Assembly: GCF_024055725.1 (NCBI RefSeq)
Contig: NZ_JAMXMX010000019.1
Span: 90,560-154,559, forward strand
Direction of reading: 5' to 3'
Length of the DNA stretch: 64,000 nucleotides
From: Actinoallomurus spadix
Lineage (GTDB): Bacteria > Actinomycetota > Actinomycetes > Streptosporangiales > Streptosporangiaceae
The notes beneath the pieces are model-generated. The model worked only from the letters and a program-made list of their open reading frames with translations. It had not been told where the DNA came from and did no database searches. Numbering within the stretch: position 1 is the stretch's first letter; every line of letters starts with the position of its first letter. Positions 23,198-31,414 of the stretch are shown here, one piece after another. Both the position numbers and the translations under genes were made by a program.

Positions 23198-23578
23198 TCA
23201 CCGCCACCCCCGCGCCCGGATCCGCAGCGCGAAGGCGGCGCAGACGGCGGCGAACGGCAGTTCCAGGGTGCACGCCATCACGATGGACGCCGGCCGGTGG
23301 CCGGGCCGGGCCGTCATCACGTCGAACCAGACGTCGGCGAGCATGAGCGCGGCCAGCCCGGCGGCGGTCAGGGCCGCGCGCCCGTCCCCGCGGCGGGCCA
23401 GCCATCCGGTCAGCGCCATCCCGGCGACGAGCAGGAGGTCGAAGCCGATCCAGAGGTGACGGGCGGCGGCGGGGGCGTAGAACCCGAGGAGCACGGTCCA
23501 GGCCCCGACGGCGATGGCGCCGCCGAGGAAGACGAACGCCGCGAGGGCACCGTCCCGGTGGGCGATGGATGTCGTCAT
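23198..23578 (-). CDS. small integral membrane protein
   Basis: A 126-aa protein with four predicted helices; a DxxxD-like WFDVMTAR stretch lies between helices 3 and 4. ATG 23578 is preceded by GGAGG at 9 nt; an in-frame GTG three codons earlier is possible. Convergent with the previous pair. Family not recognised. Confidence 0.6.
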   Translation of the reverse strand: MTTSIAHRDGALAAFVFLGGAIAVGAWTVLLGFYAPAAARHLWIGFDLLLVAGMALTGWLARRGDGRAALTAAGLAALMLADVWFDVMTARPGHRPASIVMACTLELPFAAVCAAFALRIRARGWR

Positions 23579-23708
23579 GGCCCCCACCCTCCGCGGCGGG
23601 GACGGGTCCCGCGTCCGCCGGGCGGTCCGACCCGGCGGCCGGTCGGAGGAGCCGCCCTCCTCCCGGAGGAGGAAGGCACGGGCGCCGGCGGGTCCTAATG
23701 TCGGCGGT

Positions 23709-25070
23709 GTGGAGAGAACCCGGCCCGGCCGCCTGCTGGGGAGCGGTCTCGCCCAGGCACGCGCGGTCCTGCGCGGTGGCGGTCCCGCCCCGGCGCGGGC
23801 GGTGCCGCGGGGCGACCGCCTGGCTCAGGCGCGGGCGGTGCCGCAGGGCGATCGTCTCGGCCCGGCGCGGGCGGTGCCGCGGGGCGACCGTCCCGCGCAG
23901 GCGCGGGTGACGCTGCGGGGCGATCGTCTCGGCCCGGCCAGGGCGGTGCTGCTCGGCGGTGGGTTCGGCCCGCTGCGGGCCGTCCTGCTCGCCTGCGCGC
24001 TCGGCTATCTCCTCCTGCACCGGACCGGCGCCCCGCGGGCCACGGCCGACTGGGCGTTCGCGCTGTGCTCGCTCGCGCTGGGGGCGGCCGGCGGGCGGTT
24101 CCCCCTGACCGTGGCACTCGGGCAGCCGGTGCTCCTCGCCCTGGCCGAGAGGTTCGGTCACGTGCCGCCGATCGGCATCAAGATGATGGCGAGCGTGGCG
24201 CTGTTCGAGGTGGTGCTCCGGCGGCGGGGCGTTCCGGTCCTGCTCGCCGCCTCGGCGCTGACCGCGGTCTACGTCGCGATCGGCCTGCCGGGGGACGTCC
24301 CGGCACTGCTGTACAAGGTGGCCGCGGTCGTGGGCGGCCCGGTGCTGCTCGCCGCGTACGTCCGCTCGCTCGAACAGGTCGCCCGCAGCGCCCAGGAACG
24401 CGCGGCCGAGGCCGAGCGGGCCGCCCGGATGAGCGAGCGCACGGCGATCGCCCGCGAACTGCACGACATGGTCGCCCACCACCTGGCCTCGGTGGCGCTA
24501 CGGGTCGGTGTGGCCCGGCACGTCATCCCGCGGGCCGACCCGCGAGTGACCGAGGTGCTCGACGACGTGCACGCCAGTGCCTCCAGCGCCCTGGCGGACC
24601 TGCGGCGCCTGCTCACCGCGCTGCGCGATCCGGACGACCCCGGTCGCCTGCTCGCCGAGCCGACGGATCTGCCCGTCGCGCTGGACGGTCTCGTCGAGCG
24701 GGCCCGGCAGGCGGGGCTGACCGTCGAGTCCTCGGTCGCCCCCGAACTCGCCGGACTCGACGCCGTACGCGGCCTGACGGTGCTGCGCCTCGTCCAGGAG
24801 GGGCTCACCAACGTCGCGAAGCACGCGGGGCGCCGGGCGTCCGTACGGCTCGCCGCGACGATGACCGGGGACGGCACCGTCAGCCTGGAGATCGACAACG
24901 ACGCCGGCGGCGGTCCCGCCACGAACGGTGACCCGCCGGCGACCGGCGGGGGCGGGCACGGCCTGCTCGGCATGCGCGAACGGGTCGACCTGGTCGGCGG
25001 CAGCCTCGACGTCGGCCCCACCTCCGGCGGATGGCGCCTGTCCGCCCTGCTGCCCGAATCGGGGTCGTGA
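23709..25070 (+). CDS. NarL-type sensor histidine kinase with a repeat-expanded N-terminus
   Basis: A 453-aa kinase. Residues 90-220 contain several hydrophobic helices (membrane sensor). The dimerisation/phosphoacceptor region is of the HisKA_3 type with ARELHDMVAHHLASVALRV; His252 is the expected phosphorylation site. The HATPase_c part has LVQEGLTNVAKHAG and GGGGHGLLGMRERV. It forms a pair with the response regulator 12 nt downstream. The first 88 residues are six 12-residue repeats rich in Arg and Asp (see the DNA repeat), which is unusual. GTG 23709 is the only start that fits ahead of them; a start after the repeats is possible. Confidence 0.85.
   Translation: MERTRPGRLLGSGLAQARAVLRGGGPAPARAVPRGDRLAQARAVPQGDRLGPARAVPRGDRPAQARVTLRGDRLGPARAVLLGGGFGPLRAVLLACALGYLLLHRTGAPRATADWAFALCSLALGAAGGRFPLTVALGQPVLLALAERFGHVPPIGIKMMASVALFEVVLRRRGVPVLLAASALTAVYVAIGLPGDVPALLYKVAAVVGGPVLLAAYVRSLEQVARSAQERAAEAERAARMSERTAIARELHDMVAHHLASVALRVGVARHVIPRADPRVTEVLDDVHASASSALADLRRLLTALRDPDDPGRLLAEPTDLPVALDGLVERARQAGLTVESSVAPELAGLDAVRGLTVLRLVQEGLTNVAKHAGRRASVRLAATMTGDGTVSLEIDNDAGGGPATNGDPPATGGGGHGLLGMRERVDLVGGSLDVGPTSGGWRLSALLPESGS
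23757..23972 (+). repeat. 36-bp minisatellite in the kinase gene
   Basis: Six tandem 36-bp units starting at 23757, 23793, 23829, 23865, 23901 and 23937. Units alternate between CTGGCTCAG/CCCGCGCAG and CTCGGCCCG endings, suggesting that the duplicated block was 72 bp. Each codes ARAVPRGDRLxx-like residues. Confidence 0.9.
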
Positions 25071-25082
25071 TCGGATGAGGGG

Positions 25083-25721
25083 ATGATCCGGGTACTCATC
25101 GTCGACGACCAGCATCTCGTCCGGGCGGGCCTGCGGATGCTGTGCGAGTCGACCGACGACATCGAGGTGATCGGCGAGGCGACCGGCGGGGCCGAGGCCG
25201 TACGCCTCGCGGCGGGCCTGGCGCCGGACGTCGTCATCATGGATCTGCGCATGCCGGGCGTGGACGGCGTCGTCGCGACGACGCGGATCCTCACCGAACG
25301 GCCGTCGACGCGCGTCGTGGTCCTCACGACCTTCGATGACGACGACCATCTCTACCCGGCGCTCGCCGCCGGAGCCTGCGGTTTCCTCGCCAAGGACGTC
25401 GCGCCGGAGACACTGGTGGACGCCATCCGGCGGGCGGCCGACGGGGACAGTCCCTTCAGCACACCAGTGCTGCGGAGGCTGGTCGCCCAGGCGGTCGGCG
25501 CGCGTCAGGACGAACCCGCGAACCCGGGCCCGGACCTCACGGGACGGGAGCGCACGGTCCTGGCCCTCCTGGCGGAGGGACTGTCCAACGCGGAGATCGC
25601 CGCACGCCTGCACATCGGCGTCACGACGGTGAAGACGCATGTGGCGGGTCTCATGACCAAGACGGGGTGCCCGAACCGGGTGCGTCTCGCGGTCTTCGCC
25701 GCCCGGAACGGCCTGGCCTGA
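25083..25721 (+). CDS. NarL/FixJ-family response regulator
   Basis: A 212-aa two-domain regulator. In the receiver domain, Asp8/Asp9 form the acidic pocket, Asp54 (VIMDLRMPG) is the phosphorylation site, and Lys is in FLAKDV. The LuxR-type HTH (about 148-205) reads LTGRERTVLALLAEGLSNAEIAARLHIG in two blocks, then TTVKTHV. It is the partner of the adjacent kinase. Target genes unknown; the membrane-protein genes nearby are candidates by position only. Confidence 0.92.
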   Translation: MIRVLIVDDQHLVRAGLRMLCESTDDIEVIGEATGGAEAVRLAAGLAPDVVIMDLRMPGVDGVVATTRILTERPSTRVVVLTTFDDDDHLYPALAAGACGFLAKDVAPETLVDAIRRAADGDSPFSTPVLRRLVAQAVGARQDEPANPGPDLTGRERTVLALLAEGLSNAEIAARLHIGVTTVKTHVAGLMTKTGCPNRVRLAVFAARNGLA

Positions 25722-25752
25722 CCCGGGAGACGCCGGGGAGCGCCCCCGCGCG

Positions 25753-26844
25753 CTACAGCCCGTGCCTGCGGCGCAGGAGCCGGGTGCTGAACACGCCCAC
25801 CGGGACGGGCGCCCAGAAGGTCATGGCCCGGAACAGCAGGACCCCTTCGGCCGCCTGGCCGGTCGGGACGTGCGCGGCCGCCAGCGCGGTGATCAGCGCG
25901 GCCTCGGTCGACCCGACCCCGGCGGGCGTCGGGATCGCCGCGCCGGCCGTGGCACCGAGCAGGTAGACGGCCGGCAGCGCGACGAAGGCGCCGCCGAGCG
26001 CGCCGGGCACGGCGAGCAGGCTGACCGCGAACGCCAGCGCCAGCGCGACGTGCGCGCCGGTCGACGCGGCGAGCGTCCACAGCAGGCAGCGCGGCCGATG
26101 GAGGAGGTGCCGCAGCGATCGGCCCACACCGGTCACCGTGGCGCGGGCCCAGGCCCGTGCCCGGCCGCCCGGCCAGCAGAACACGATCAGGCCGACGAGG
26201 ATCGCCGCACCCGCCACCGAGAGGACGACCGGGACGATGACCCCGGAATGACGGCTCATGACCCGGTCGAGGCGGATGGCCGGCACCGACGGGTCGCCCA
26301 GGCCGTTCCACACGCCGACGGCCAGCACCACGAGGCCGAGCTTCGTCACGCCCCGCATGAGACCGGCGGCGGCCATCGCCGCCGTCGCCTCGTACACCGG
26401 CAGGCCGCGCCGGGTGAGGTACCGGCAGGTGACGGCCGCGGAGCCGAGGCCGCTCGGCGCCAAACGGTTGGCCGCGGCCCCGGCGAACTGCGACGCCGTC
26501 ACCTCCCACAGGCGCAGCCGCCGCCCGGAGACGCCGTCGGCCGCGGCGCGTACGCCGAGGCCCGACGCGAGGTAGTGCAGCGTCGCCAGGGCGGCGATCA
26601 GCGGCACGAACTCCCAGCGGATCCGGCAGGCACGGGCCGACAGGTCCCCGGCCCAGTCGCGAAGGTCGACGTCGTGGAAGCCGATGTCGGTCAGGCGCGC
26701 GCCGGCGACCACCCCGCACAGCGCGGCGGCGAGCAGCCCGGCGGCCACCCGCGTTCGTATCGGGAACCGTGCGACGACCGACCCGTCGAGCCGCTCGACG
26801 ACCGGGTCGGGCACCCGTCGCCGGGTCAGGATGCGCGGACTCAT
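25753..26844 (-). CDS. YbhN/LPG-synthase-TM-like membrane protein (UPF0104)
   Basis: A 363-aa protein with about eight predicted transmembrane helices. It has the family's SQFAGAAANRLAPSGLGSAAV segment and PTPAGVGSTEAALI near the C-terminus, both typical of the flippase-like lysylphosphatidylglycerol synthase transmembrane family. Without the C-terminal synthetase domain it cannot aminoacylate lipid; a lipid-handling role is a family-level guess. ATG 26844 with GGAGG was chosen over an upstream extension without similarity. Confidence 0.8.
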   Translation of the reverse strand: MSPRILTRRRVPDPVVERLDGSVVARFPIRTRVAAGLLAAALCGVVAGARLTDIGFHDVDLRDWAGDLSARACRIRWEFVPLIAALATLHYLASGLGVRAAADGVSGRRLRLWEVTASQFAGAAANRLAPSGLGSAAVTCRYLTRRGLPVYEATAAMAAAGLMRGVTKLGLVVLAVGVWNGLGDPSVPAIRLDRVMSRHSGVIVPVVLSVAGAAILVGLIVFCWPGGRARAWARATVTGVGRSLRHLLHRPRCLLWTLAASTGAHVALALAFAVSLLAVPGALGGAFVALPAVYLLGATAGAAIPTPAGVGSTEAALITALAAAHVPTGQAAEGVLLFRAMTFWAPVPVGVFSTRLLRRRHGL

Positions 26845-27227
26845 GACCTCGACCTCCCCCGTCGGATGAAGCATTCGGGAAACGGGGGATGAGGGGCGGC
26901 TGACGTGATGGTTCCTCCAGGTCCACCGGCGGACGGTGCCGTAGCCGACCAGCGGCCGCCGTGGCGTGTCACTGCCTGAATGGTACAACGTGACTGCTGT
27001 GGGTGATCATGATTCCCGCGCGGCCCGGTGCCGTAGGGACGATCGCACCCCGGCCTGGGCGTCGCCTCCACGCCGCCTGCGAGAAAGGTGAGCGTCCCGC
27101 TAACCGTGCGTTGAACGAGTACTGACCCGCGGCTCCCTACGCTGTCCGCAGCGATGACGAGGGGATCCACGCTTTTGCGGGAGCGAGAACGGCGGCCGGG
27201 CGCTCATTCACCCGAGAAGGTGTCCTG
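26845..27227. other. 383-nt divergent intergenic region
   Basis: Holds the promoters of the UPF0104 gene (minus) and the esterase pair (plus). TTGAAC (27111-27116) and TACGCT (27138-27143) are possible -35/-10 elements for the esterase genes, but the 21-nt spacing is poor. No convincing gene, repeat or RNA seen. Confidence 0.4.
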
Positions 27228-28304
27228 ATGGGCCTGACCGACGGGCCGTTCGTCCTCCTGCTCGGGGTCCTGGGACTCGCCGCGTTCACGGCCTGCGTCG
27301 GCCTGTTGCCCCGGGTCTCGGCCGGTGGTGCGCGTCAGGCGGCGGCGCGGGCGGGCCTGGTGGTGGGCGCCCAGTCCGTCGTGGTGTTCGCGGTGCTCGT
27401 GGCGGTGAACTCCTCGTTCGGCTTCTTCGGGTCCTGGGCCGACCTGTTCGGCACGGACCGGAGCCGGGTGCGGGTCGTCGGCGGAGCGGCCGGGGCCACG
27501 CCGCCCGCCGCCGCGGCGCAGCCGTCCCTGCGGCCCGCGTCCGACGCGTTGTCGCGCGCCCTGCCCCCGGACGAGGGGCGCCTCGACGCGGTCGTCTTCC
27601 ACGGCCTGCGCTCCGGCGTCACGGCCACCGGCTACGTGTACCTGCCCCCGCAGTACCTCCGGCACGATCACCGCCACCGGCGGCCGCCCGTCGTGCTCGT
27701 TCTCACGGCGGACGTGCGGGGCGCGCTCACCCGGCTGCGCCTGCCGTCGGTCGCGGCCCGTGAGGTCGCCGGCGGCGCGGTCCAGCCGACCGTGTACGTC
27801 CTCATGAGCCCGGTCGGCGCCTGCGTCGACGCACCCGGCGGCCGGCAGGCGAACACCTTCTTCGCCGAGGACGTGCCGATGGCGGTGGCGGCCTCCTACC
27901 GGGTCGCGCGGGACGGTCCCGGCTGGGGCGTCGTCGGGGACGCGTACGGCGGTTACTGCGCGGCCAGGCTCGCGCTGCGGGACGGCGACCGCTTCACCGC
28001 GGCGGCCTGCGCCGCGTCGTCGTACGGCGCCCCGCCCGGTGACCTCTACGGGCGCAGCTCGGCGATCCAGCGCGACGCCGACCTGCTCTGGACGCTGGGC
28101 CACCGCCCGCCGCCCCCGGCGCACCTCCTCGTCCTCACCGCCGGGGGCGCGCGCGAACCGGCCCGGCGGCTCACCGCCCTGGCCCGGCCGCCGGCGAGTG
28201 CCGAGACCCGCACCGTCCGTGGTGGCGGCGCGCTCCCGACCTGGCAGCGGGACCTTCCTGCCGTACTGCGATGGCTCAGCGGCCGGCTGAGCCCGGAGAG
28301 CTGA
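27228..28304 (+). CDS. membrane-anchored esterase-fold protein without catalytic residues (pseudoenzyme)
   Basis: A 358-aa protein. Two N-terminal transmembrane segments (about 7-28 and 42-62) are followed by a putative-esterase (antigen 85-like) alpha/beta-hydrolase domain from about 118. It is clearly a paralogue of the next protein: both start MGLT, share GYVYLPPQY/AYVYLPPQY and the GGYCA helix. The nucleophile motif GDSTGG of the paralogue is GDAYGG here (Ala239 in place of Ser), and the catalytic HH near the end is replaced by AL (335-336). A non-catalytic binding or regulatory role is inferred. Only 5 nt separate it from its paralogue. Confidence 0.8.
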   Translation: MGLTDGPFVLLLGVLGLAAFTACVGLLPRVSAGGARQAAARAGLVVGAQSVVVFAVLVAVNSSFGFFGSWADLFGTDRSRVRVVGGAAGATPPAAAAQPSLRPASDALSRALPPDEGRLDAVVFHGLRSGVTATGYVYLPPQYLRHDHRHRRPPVVLVLTADVRGALTRLRLPSVAAREVAGGAVQPTVYVLMSPVGACVDAPGGRQANTFFAEDVPMAVAASYRVARDGPGWGVVGDAYGGYCAARLALRDGDRFTAAACAASSYGAPPGDLYGRSSAIQRDADLLWTLGHRPPPPAHLLVLTAGGAREPARRLTALARPPASAETRTVRGGGALPTWQRDLPAVLRWLSGRLSPES

Positions 28305-28309
28305 CGTCG

Positions 28310-29419
28310 ATGGGCCTCACCGGCACCCCGTTCATCGTGCTCGTCTGCGTGCTCGCCCTGGCCGCCCTGGCCGGCGTGGTGTGGGTCGCGCCCTGGGCCG
28401 CGCGCGGCGTCCCGGCGCGGGTCGGCCTGCTGCTGGTCTCCCAGGTCCTCCTCCTGGCCGCCCTGCTCACCGTCGCCAACGCGTACTTCGCCTTCTATGG
28501 GTCGTGGGGCGACCTGCTGGGCATGCCCGGCGGCACGGGCGATGCGGCGGGGCACCGCCCTCGGGGCGGGAGCGGCCCCGGCGGGCCGGACCCGCTGCTC
28601 GTGCCGGCGCACGACGCCTTCGTCGACGGGCACCGCCTTCCGGCCAAGGACGGGCGGCTGGAGGCGGTGACGATCCACGGCGCGCGGTCGGGGATCACCG
28701 CCCTGGCCTACGTCTACCTGCCGCCGCAGTACTTCCAGGACCGGACCCGGCGGTTCCCGGTGACGCTGGCGCTCACCGGCTATCCCGGGAACGCCCGGAA
28801 CCTCATCACCCGCCTCCGGCTTCCGCAGACGGCCGCCCAGGAGATCGCCGCCCGCCGCCTCAAGCCGATGATCTTCATCATGATGCGGCCCATGGTCACC
28901 CCGCCGCGCGACACGGAGTGCACCGACGTCCCGGACGGCCCGCTCGCCGAGACGTTCTTCGCGCGCGACCTGCCCGCCGCGGTCCAGGAGGCGTACCGCA
29001 CCGTGCCGGCCCCCGCCGGATGGAGCGCGATGGGGGACTCCACCGGCGGGTACTGCGCGCTGAAGCTCGCCATGCGCCACTCGGACCGGTACGCCGCCGG
29101 GATCTCCCTGTCGGGCTACTACAAGGCGCTGCGCGACATCACCACCGGCGACCTGTACGGCGGGAGTCCGGCGTACCGGAATGAGAACGACCTGGTCTGG
29201 CGGCTCCGGCACCGGCCCGCCCCGCCGGTCGACGTCCTGGTGACGACCAGCCGGGTGGGGGAGAGGGACTACCGGGCGACCCGGCGGTTCATCGCGCTCG
29301 TCCGCCCCCCGATGCGCGTCGCCTCGATCACCCTCCCCACGGGCGGGCACCACTTCAGCGTCTGGAACCGCGAGCTCACCCCCGCGCTCCGCTGGCTGAA
29401 CGACCGCCTCGGCGTGTGA
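28310..29419 (+). CDS. membrane-anchored putative esterase (antigen-85-like fold)
   Basis: A 369-aa protein with two N-terminal transmembrane segments (about 7-28, 38-60), a Gly-rich linker and an esterase domain from about 118. The nucleophile is Ser244 (MGDSTGGYCA), the likely acid lies in the SRVGERDY region, and His347 or His348 is in TGGHHFS. Mycolyltransferases and related secreted esterases share this architecture, but here the domain is held at the membrane by two helices. Substrate unknown. It follows its catalytically dead paralogue in the same operon. Confidence 0.82.
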   Translation: MGLTGTPFIVLVCVLALAALAGVVWVAPWAARGVPARVGLLLVSQVLLLAALLTVANAYFAFYGSWGDLLGMPGGTGDAAGHRPRGGSGPGGPDPLLVPAHDAFVDGHRLPAKDGRLEAVTIHGARSGITALAYVYLPPQYFQDRTRRFPVTLALTGYPGNARNLITRLRLPQTAAQEIAARRLKPMIFIMMRPMVTPPRDTECTDVPDGPLAETFFARDLPAAVQEAYRTVPAPAGWSAMGDSTGGYCALKLAMRHSDRYAAGISLSGYYKALRDITTGDLYGGSPAYRNENDLVWRLRHRPAPPVDVLVTTSRVGERDYRATRRFIALVRPPMRVASITLPTGGHHFSVWNRELTPALRWLNDRLGV

Positions 29420-29490
29420 CACACCCGCCCGGCACCTTCCGGCATGGCGTCTCCGGACCCGGCGTCCCAGGACCAGAAGCCCCCGGACCC

Positions 29491-29513
29491 GGCGCCCCGG
29501 AGCCGGGGGCGCC
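29491..29513. terminator. hairpin between convergent genes
   Basis: GGCGCCCC (29491-29498) pairs with GGGGCGCC (29506-29513) across a 7-nt loop, between the esterase stop (29419) and the convergent membrane-protein stop (29525). Confidence 0.6.
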
Positions 29514-29524
29514 GGCGCGCGGTC

Positions 29525-31138
29525 TCAGCCCTGGCAGGAGGAGCCGCGGGGGAGGCCGTACGGCGCGCCGATGCGGTAGCGGCCGGGGGCGGGGGCGTAG
29601 AACCGGGTCCAGTCGCCCTCCTTCGCGAGGCAGCCCGGCCGTCCGCCGAGGACCTTCAGCCACGGGGACCAGGGCACCCGGAGCAGCACCGAACCACTGG
29701 AGGAAACCGTGACGTCCAGCTCGTTGTCGAGCGCGCGGTTCACGGTCGCCGGCGGATCGGCGAGCGGGACGGCGTCGGTGACGCGGTACAGCCGCCAGTG
29801 CCGGTTGTGCCAGACCGGCCGCAGCCAGGGCTGGCCCGCGCGGACGATCCGGGCCTCGTCGATGGCCTGCCAGTCGGGCTGGGCGGAGGGCAGGACGACG
29901 TAGCCCACGGCCCAGCGGCGCAGCCAGTCGTGGTAGGTGTCCGCGTTCAGCGTCCCGTCGTAGAACAGGGCGTTGCGCTGCACGTCGGCCTGGCGGTTCC
30001 AGCCGCGCGCCAGGTTGACGTGCGTGGCGAGCTCGGAGGCCTCCAGGTGGGTGCGCTCGGGCACGACCTCGACCCGGCTCTGGTCGGCGCGCACCCGGCG
30101 CAGCTCGCCGACGAGGCTCGTCGTGTGCCCGACGGTCGCGGCCGTGTTGACGAGGTCGAACACCGGCCGGGCCACCTGGGAGATCACCGTGGCCGCGAAG
30201 GCGATGTACAGGACGGCCATGCGCCGGTGCAGCGCCGCGGCCAGCAGCGCGGTCCCGCCGAACAGCAGCGCCATCCGGTCGACGTTGCTGCCCACCTGGG
30301 ACGGGATCACCCAGGTGAGGACGGTCCCGATGGCGTACACCACCGCCCCCAGGCGTATGGTCCGCCATCCGCGCGGCGCGAACGCGACCAGGGCCACCGA
30401 GGCGACCACGGGGGCCACCACGAGGTACCAGGGGAACGGCTGGACGCCCTCGAATGGGAAGAACAGCGCGGATCCCCCCACGACCACCGGCGGCCCGGCG
30501 GCCACGGCGTACGCGGCCGGGCGGCGGCGGGTGAGGAACAGCGCGGCGGCGACCACTTCCAGGAACAGGCCCGCGACCGGGCTGGCGAGCGTGGCCAGCA
30601 CGCCGAGGCCGATGATGGCGACGGCGCGGAGCACGCGGGGACCGCGCGGCACGAACACCACCGTCACGGCGGCCAGCCCGAAGAACACGCCCAGTGCGAA
30701 GGTGACGCGGCCGGACACGGCGTTGCAGGACAGGGAGAAGGCGGCCCACAACGCGGGCGCGAGCGGGCGTGAGACGCCCGAGCGGACGAGGAGGAGGGCG
30801 ACCAGGGCCGCGGAGAGCGTGCCGGCGATCACCGCGGCCGTGCGCACGCCGATCAGCGCCATGAGGTACGGCGAGATGACGCTGTAGGACATCGGGTGCA
30901 TACCGCCGTACCACGCGAAGTTGTACGCGGAACCGGGGTGACGCCCTACGAATCGCGTCCAGGCGTACTGCGCGGCGAGGTCACCGCCGTCGGTCGCGGC
31001 GTATCTCGCCCACAGCAGATGCAGGATCGCCGCGGCGGCCGTCGCCACCACGATCGGGTGGAACAGCCATCGCCGGTGGTTGGACCGGCGGGTACGTGGA
31101 ACGTCGGCCCTGGGGGCCGGCTGCAGCGTCGTGGTCAT
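29525..31138 (-). CDS. large polytopic membrane protein, GT-C-like
   Basis: A 537-aa protein. About ten predicted transmembrane helices fill residues 28-345. The first outer loop has an acidic YAATDGGDLAAQYAW stretch, as in GT-C glycosyltransferases where an Asp in loop 1 is catalytic. The soluble C-terminal part (about 350-537) ends in SSSGSVLLRVPWSPWLKV and a Cys-containing tail. No firm family assignment is possible by eye. A polyprenyl-sugar-dependent transferase or related membrane protein is the best guess. Confidence 0.6.
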   Translation of the reverse strand: MTTTLQPAPRADVPRTRRSNHRRWLFHPIVVATAAAAILHLLWARYAATDGGDLAAQYAWTRFVGRHPGSAYNFAWYGGMHPMSYSVISPYLMALIGVRTAAVIAGTLSAALVALLLVRSGVSRPLAPALWAAFSLSCNAVSGRVTFALGVFFGLAAVTVVFVPRGPRVLRAVAIIGLGVLATLASPVAGLFLEVVAAALFLTRRRPAAYAVAAGPPVVVGGSALFFPFEGVQPFPWYLVVAPVVASVALVAFAPRGWRTIRLGAVVYAIGTVLTWVIPSQVGSNVDRMALLFGGTALLAAALHRRMAVLYIAFAATVISQVARPVFDLVNTAATVGHTTSLVGELRRVRADQSRVEVVPERTHLEASELATHVNLARGWNRQADVQRNALFYDGTLNADTYHDWLRRWAVGYVVLPSAQPDWQAIDEARIVRAGQPWLRPVWHNRHWRLYRVTDAVPLADPPATVNRALDNELDVTVSSSGSVLLRVPWSPWLKVLGGRPGCLAKEGDWTRFYAPAPGRYRIGAPYGLPRGSSCQG

Positions 31139-31308
31139 CGCCCGGCGGCACTCTCCGGATGCGCCTGGTGAGACGCCTGAGGCTCGGGGGACATTCGGTC
31201 AATGATCGAGGATGCGCGGCCCGGGGGCAAATCAGGCACGCCGACGGGAGATAAATGCCCTCCCCGTCATATCGGTCCTGAGTGGATGTCTCCCACTTTT
31301 GCGAAACA

Positions 31309-31338
31309 TTGCAGCGTATGTCGGCGAAGCCCTAGTGT
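31309..31338 (+). promoter_or_regulatory. candidate promoter of the FHA-ABC gene
   Basis: TTGCAG (31309-31314) and TAGTGT (31333-31338) with 18-nt spacing, about 75 nt ahead of the GTG start. This is the only reasonable sigma-70-like pair in the 276-nt gap. Confidence 0.4.
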
Positions 31339-31414
31339 TTAGCCTCGGCCAGGGGAGGCGCGTCCGTAGAACCGCTCACCCGGCGCTACGGGGCAGTGAC
31401 GGGAAGGCGGTTTC

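Noticed and set aside
23757..23972. CRISPR array from 36-bp repeats
   Set aside because: The units are directly adjacent without spacers, lie in an open reading frame and have no cas genes nearby.
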